From: Streptomyces longhuiensis
Lineage (GTDB): Bacteria; Actinomycetota; Actinomycetes; Streptomycetales; Streptomycetaceae
Direction: 5' to 3'
Assembly (NCBI RefSeq): GCF_020616555.1
Contig: NZ_CP085173.1
Coordinates: 6,154,001 to 6,218,000, forward strand
Length of the DNA stretch: 64,000 bases
Part shown: positions 60,656 through 64,000 of the stretch, piece after piece
Layout: each line of letters opens with the position of its first letter
Numbering within the stretch: position 1 is the first letter of the stretch
Made by a program: the position numbers and the translations under genes
The notes under the pieces: generated by a model
The model's input: the letters and a program-made list of their open reading frames with translations, nothing else
Told to the model about the DNA's origin: nothing
Databases searched by the model: none

Positions 60656-60774
60656 GGTCACAATCCTGCCTCGTTAGTACCCGGAACCGGGAACTGAGTA
60701 AAGCGTGAGTAAGTTGCATAGGTGATGGGTCCGCGATCACGGGGGCCTGACCGATCGATTTCGAACTTTTCGAG

Positions 60775-63762
60775 GTGCGCACCTTGGCTTTCCAGATGCC
60801 GGACCGCGGCGGAGGCCCGACGGGGCCACGGATGAGAGTGGGCCGACCGTCCCGGCGCGTCCGTTCCCTGCTCATGACGCTCGGCGTCCTTGCCGTGCTG
60901 GGCATGGCGTTCGTCATGTTCGCAGGGTTCTGGACCGACTGGCTCTGGTACCGATCGGTCAACTACTCGTCCGTCTTCACGACCACCCTGTGGACGAAGA
61001 TCGGGCTGTTCTTCGTCTTCGGACTGCTGATGGCGATCGCCGTCGGACTGAACGTCTGGCTCGCCCACCGGCTGCGGCCCCCGCTGAGTGCGATGTCGAT
61101 GGAGCAGCAGAGCCTCGACCGGTACCGCATGAGCATCGCGCCGTACAAGAAGTGGCTGCTGGTCGGCATCACGGCGCTGGTGGGCCTCATCGCGGGCGCC
61201 TCCGCCGCCACCCAGTGGCGTACGTGGCTGATGTGGGTGAACGGCGTGCCGTTCCACCAGAAGGACCCCCAGTTCCACCTCGACGTGGCCTTCTACGCGT
61301 TCGACCTGCCGTGGTACCGGTTCCTGCTCGGCTTCGGCTTCGCGGCGACGATCCTCTCCCTGATCGCGGCCGCGCTGACCCACTACCTGTACGGCGGGCT
61401 GCGGATCACCAGCCCGGGCGCGCGCGCCACCGCCGCGGCCACCGGTCATCTCTCCGTCCTGCTCGGCGTGTTCGTGGCCCTCAAGGCGGTCGCGTACTGG
61501 CTCGACCGGTACGGGCTCGCGGTGAAGTCCAGCGACTTCAAGGCCACGGACAACTGGACGGGCCTGCGGTACGTCGACGCGAACGCGTATCTGCCCGCCA
61601 AGACCATCCTGTTCTGCATCGCCGCGATCTGCGCCGTGCTGTTCTTCGCGACCCTGTGGCGGCGGACCTGGCAGCTGCCTGTCATCGGCTTCGGCCTGAT
61701 GGTGCTCTCCGCGATCCTCATCGGCGGCCTGTACCCGGCCATCGTCCAGAAGTTCCAGGTGCAGCCGAACGAGCAGTCCAAGGAAGCCCCGTACATCGAG
61801 AAGAACATCGAGGCGACCCGCAAGGCGTACGGGATCGCCGGGGTGTCCCCGGTGGACTACACCGGCAAGGGCACGGTCAAGGACTCCAAGAAGCAGCGCA
61901 CGGACGCCGACTCGGCGGCCAGCTACCGGGTCAACGATCCGAACGTGGTCTCGCCGACGTTCCAGCAGCTGGAGCAGGAGCGGAAGTACTACCAGTTCCC
62001 GAAGACCCTCGACGTCGACCGCTACAAGGGCCAGGACACCGTCATCGGCCTGCGCGAGCTCAACCTCGCGGGCGTCGAGAAGCGGAACTGGATCAACGAC
62101 CACTTCACCTACACGCACGGCTTCGGAGCGGTCGCGGCCAAGGGCACGCAGACCGACCCGGACTCCCCGGGCGCGCCCCTGTTCACCGAGTCGGGCCTGC
62201 CCGCCGGCGGCACCCTGGGCTCGTACCAGCAGCGGATCTACTACGGCGAGAAGACGCGCCAGTACTCGATCGTCGGCGGGCCCCAGAAGGAGCTCGACTA
62301 CGAGCAGGACGACGGCACCCAGAAGACCACGAGCTACAGCGGCAAGGGCGGCGTCGGACTCTCCAACCCGATCACCCGCGCCGCGTACGCGGTGTCCTTC
62401 AGCGAGCCGCAGATCCTGTACTCGGGAGCCATCGGCGACGGCTCGAAGATCCTGTACAACCGCACGCCCAAGGAGCGCGTCGAGGCGGTCGCCCCCTGGC
62501 TGACCATCGACGGCGACGCGTACCCGGCGATCGTCAAGGGCAAGATCCAGTGGGTCGTCGACGCGTACACGACGTCGAACGGATACCCGTACGCGTCCCG
62601 TACGACGCTCGGTGACACGACGGCCGACTCCCTCAACGAGGGCGACAACCAGCGCGCGGTGGTGGCCCAGCAGAACCAGGTCAACTACATCCGCAACTCG
62701 GTGAAGGCCACCGTCGACGCCTACGACGGCACGGTGAAGCTGTACACGTGGGACGACAAGGACCCGGTCCTCAAGACCTGGAAGAAGGCGTTCCCCAACA
62801 CGGTCCAGCCCAAGAGCGCGATCCCGACGGAGCTCAAGGACCATCTGCGGTACCCGCAGGACATGTTCAAGGTGCAGCGCGAGCTGTTGTCCCTGTACCA
62901 CGTCACGGACTCCGACCAGTTCTACAACGCGTCCGACGCGTGGCAGGTCCCGAACGACCCGACGAAGAAGGACAACAGCGCGGTCCCGCCGTACTACCTG
63001 TCCATGAAGATGCCGGGCCAGAGCGACCAGCAGTTCTCGCTGACGACGACGTTCACCCCGAGCGGGCGCCCCAACCTGCGCGCGTTCATGGCGGTCGACG
63101 CCGACGCCACCAGCAAGGACTACGGCACGATAAGACTGCTGCGGGTCACCGAGGACAAGGTCTACGGCCCGGAGCAGGTGCAGAACAAGCTCAACTCCCT
63201 GTCGTCCGTGGCGAACTTCGTCCGCGACATGAAGGGCGCCGACTCGACGGTCCTGTACGGCAATCTGCTGACGGTGCCACTCGACAAGGGCTTCCTGTAC
63301 GTCGAGCCGATCTACGCACAGGGGCGCAACGCGGAGTATCCGCTGCTGCGCAAGGTCGCGGTCTCCTACGGCGACAGAACCGGATTCGCCGACAACCTCG
63401 GGGACGCGCTGAACCAGGCGTTCGGTGTGGACGGCGCGCAGCCGGCCGAGCCGGAGAAGCCTGGCGGCGACACCACCAAGCCATCGGAGAACTCCACCGT
63501 CAAGGAAGCCCTCGCGGACGCGGAGAAGGCCTTCGAGGAGGGCCAGGCCGCCATGAAGAAGGGCGACCTGCACGCCTACGCCGACGCGCAGGACAAGCTG
63601 GAGGAGGCCCTCCAGCGCGCCGAGAAGGCGCAGTCCGCGGCCGACAAGGCGGCCGGCGACGGCAAGAGCGCAGACAAGTCCGCAGACAAGTCCGCAGACA
63701 AGTCCAGCGACAAGAGCGCTGATCAGAGCACCGACAAGAACAGTGGGGACTCGAGCAGCTGA
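60775..63762 (+). CDS. UPF0182 family membrane protein
   Basis: A 995-residue protein. About seven membrane helices fill residues 30-330 ([22 protein letters not shown] first); the large remaining domain is extracytoplasmic ([32 protein letters not shown] end), then a tail of [18 protein letters not shown] helices and Lys/Ser/Asp repeats. Family function is unknown. GTG 60775 is used because GAACTT lies 6 nt before it; ATG 60796 is a reasonable alternative. An initiator tRNA gene follows. Confidence 0.88.
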   Translation: MRTLAFQMPDRGGGPTGPRMRVGRPSRRVRSLLMTLGVLAVLGMAFVMFAGFWTDWLWYRSVNYSSVFTTTLWTKIGLFFVFGLLMAIAVGLNVWLAHRLRPPLSAMSMEQQSLDRYRMSIAPYKKWLLVGITALVGLIAGASAATQWRTWLMWVNGVPFHQKDPQFHLDVAFYAFDLPWYRFLLGFGFAATILSLIAAALTHYLYGGLRITSPGARATAAATGHLSVLLGVFVALKAVAYWLDRYGLAVKSSDFKATDNWTGLRYVDANAYLPAKTILFCIAAICAVLFFATLWRRTWQLPVIGFGLMVLSAILIGGLYPAIVQKFQVQPNEQSKEAPYIEKNIEATRKAYGIAGVSPVDYTGKGTVKDSKKQRTDADSAASYRVNDPNVVSPTFQQLEQERKYYQFPKTLDVDRYKGQDTVIGLRELNLAGVEKRNWINDHFTYTHGFGAVAAKGTQTDPDSPGAPLFTESGLPAGGTLGSYQQRIYYGEKTRQYSIVGGPQKELDYEQDDGTQKTTSYSGKGGVGLSNPITRAAYAVSFSEPQILYSGAIGDGSKILYNRTPKERVEAVAPWLTIDGDAYPAIVKGKIQWVVDAYTTSNGYPYASRTTLGDTTADSLNEGDNQRAVVAQQNQVNYIRNSVKATVDAYDGTVKLYTWDDKDPVLKTWKKAFPNTVQPKSAIPTELKDHLRYPQDMFKVQRELLSLYHVTDSDQFYNASDAWQVPNDPTKKDNSAVPPYYLSMKMPGQSDQQFSLTTTFTPSGRPNLRAFMAVDADATSKDYGTIRLLRVTEDKVYGPEQVQNKLNSLSSVANFVRDMKGADSTVLYGNLLTVPLDKGFLYVEPIYAQGRNAEYPLLRKVAVSYGDRTGFADNLGDALNQAFGVDGAQPAEPEKPGGDTTKPSENSTVKEALADAEKAFEEGQAAMKKGDLHAYADAQDKLEEALQRAEKAQSAADKAAGDGKSADKSADKSADKSSDKSADQSTDKNSGDSSS
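63670..63705 (+). repeat. 12-bp tandem repeat in the UPF0182 tail
   Basis: Three perfect copies of GCAGACAAGTCC encode (Ala-Asp-Lys-Ser)3; degenerate copies follow to the stop codon. Confidence 0.85.
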
Positions 63763-63805
63763 GCGAAGACCCACCTCGCGCCGTGGTACGGTTTGAACAC
63801 AACGG

Positions 63806-63879
63806 CGCGGGGTGGAGCAGCTCGGTAGCTCGCTGGGCTCATAACCCAGAGGTCGCAGGTTCAAATCCTGTCCCCGCTA
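63806..63879 (+). tRNA. Initiator tRNA-fMet (CAT)
   Basis: 74 nt, cloverleaf complete; anticodon CAT at 63840-63842. Three consecutive G-C pairs (GGG/CCC) in the anticodon stem and an unpaired first position (C1 opposite T72) are hallmarks of initiator tRNA. CCA is not encoded. TACGGT at 63787-63792 is a -10 candidate. Confidence 0.93.
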
Positions 63880-63887
63880 CTGAAGAC

Positions 63888-63925
63888 GAAGGCCCGGATC
63901 CTGATCTCTCAGGATCCGGGCCTTC
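63888..63925 (+). terminator. Terminator after tRNA-fMet
   Basis: A perfect 17-bp stem (63888-63904 with 63909-63925) and TCTC loop, 8 nt after the tRNA. I see nothing identifiable in 63926-64000. Confidence 0.88.
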
Positions 63926-64000
63926 GTCGTGTGCGCGGAACCGTCCGTACGTGCGAAGCGTGCCTCTCCCGGGGGTAGTTGGGGTTTTTGTGTTTCACTT

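Noticed and set aside
1..64000. Prophage, insertion sequence or integrative element
   Set aside because: No transposase, integrase, terminal repeats or tRNA-end duplication seen; the tRNA-fMet at 63806 has no partial copy nearby.

Overview
The window is chromosomal DNA of very high GC content with GTG starts, short intergenic gaps, strong palindromic terminators and gene families typical of Streptomyces (WblC, DUF3152, DUF3107, UPF0182, PPA1309 and DUF6758 types). All calls were made by reading the sequence; no database search was run.

Layout. 1-11.6 kb: 5' end of an MFS exporter with an operator-like promoter, a DUF6758 zinc-ribbon protein, PHP phosphoesterase, MarC membrane protein, NYN-domain protein, alpha/beta hydrolase, a DEAD-box RNA helicase with a repetitive basic tail and an apparent CTG start, a ferritin-like protein, DUF3107, a TetR regulator and a second hydrolase. 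11.6-18.8 kb: DUF3152 zincin, then a leaderless Cys-ended leader peptide and a complete peptide ABC transporter operon. 18.9-24.6 kb: a tightly coupled cluster resembling part of a Pel-type (GalNAc-rich) polysaccharide system: PelF-like glycosyltransferase, an unusual 8-TM membrane protein with a Glu/Pro/Cys repeat head, a 33-codon mini-ORF, an SDR epimerase and a spherulin-4/GH135-type hydrolase. 24.7-32.4 kb: moeZ, two tandem secreted S33 peptidase-like lipoproteins, and a pseudokinase/LPG-flippase fusion. 32.6-45.9 kb: a DNA-maintenance block: alkyltransferase-like protein, AdnA/AdnB helicase-nuclease, M20 peptidase, NudC, mycoredoxin and UvrD2. 45.9-50.4 kb: wblC (whiB7) with a long structured leader carrying an upstream ORF and an intrinsic terminator, a coupled small gene, an ABC1-family kinase and a ThiF-like protein. 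50.7-64 kb: YgjP-type metallopeptidase, TerD-AIM24 fusion plus two AIM24 proteins, Nudix, DUF2342 protease-like protein, SDR, MoaE, Lon-S16/PDZ protease, PPA1309 protein, UPF0182 membrane protein and an initiator tRNA.

From memory, much of the backbone (RNA helicase, DUF3107, TetR, DUF3152, moeZ, ATL, AdnAB, NudC, UvrD2, mycoredoxin, whiB7, ABC1 kinase, DUF2342, PDZ-S16, UPF0182) recurs in the Mycobacterium tuberculosis Rv3193c-Rv3211 region. The peptide transporter, Pel-like cluster, S33 pair and flippase fusion would then be lineage-specific insertions into an old actinobacterial block. At about a dozen genes a -10-like hexamer lies 6-7 nt before the start codon with no Shine-Dalgarno, which suggests leaderless mRNAs and was used to choose starts.
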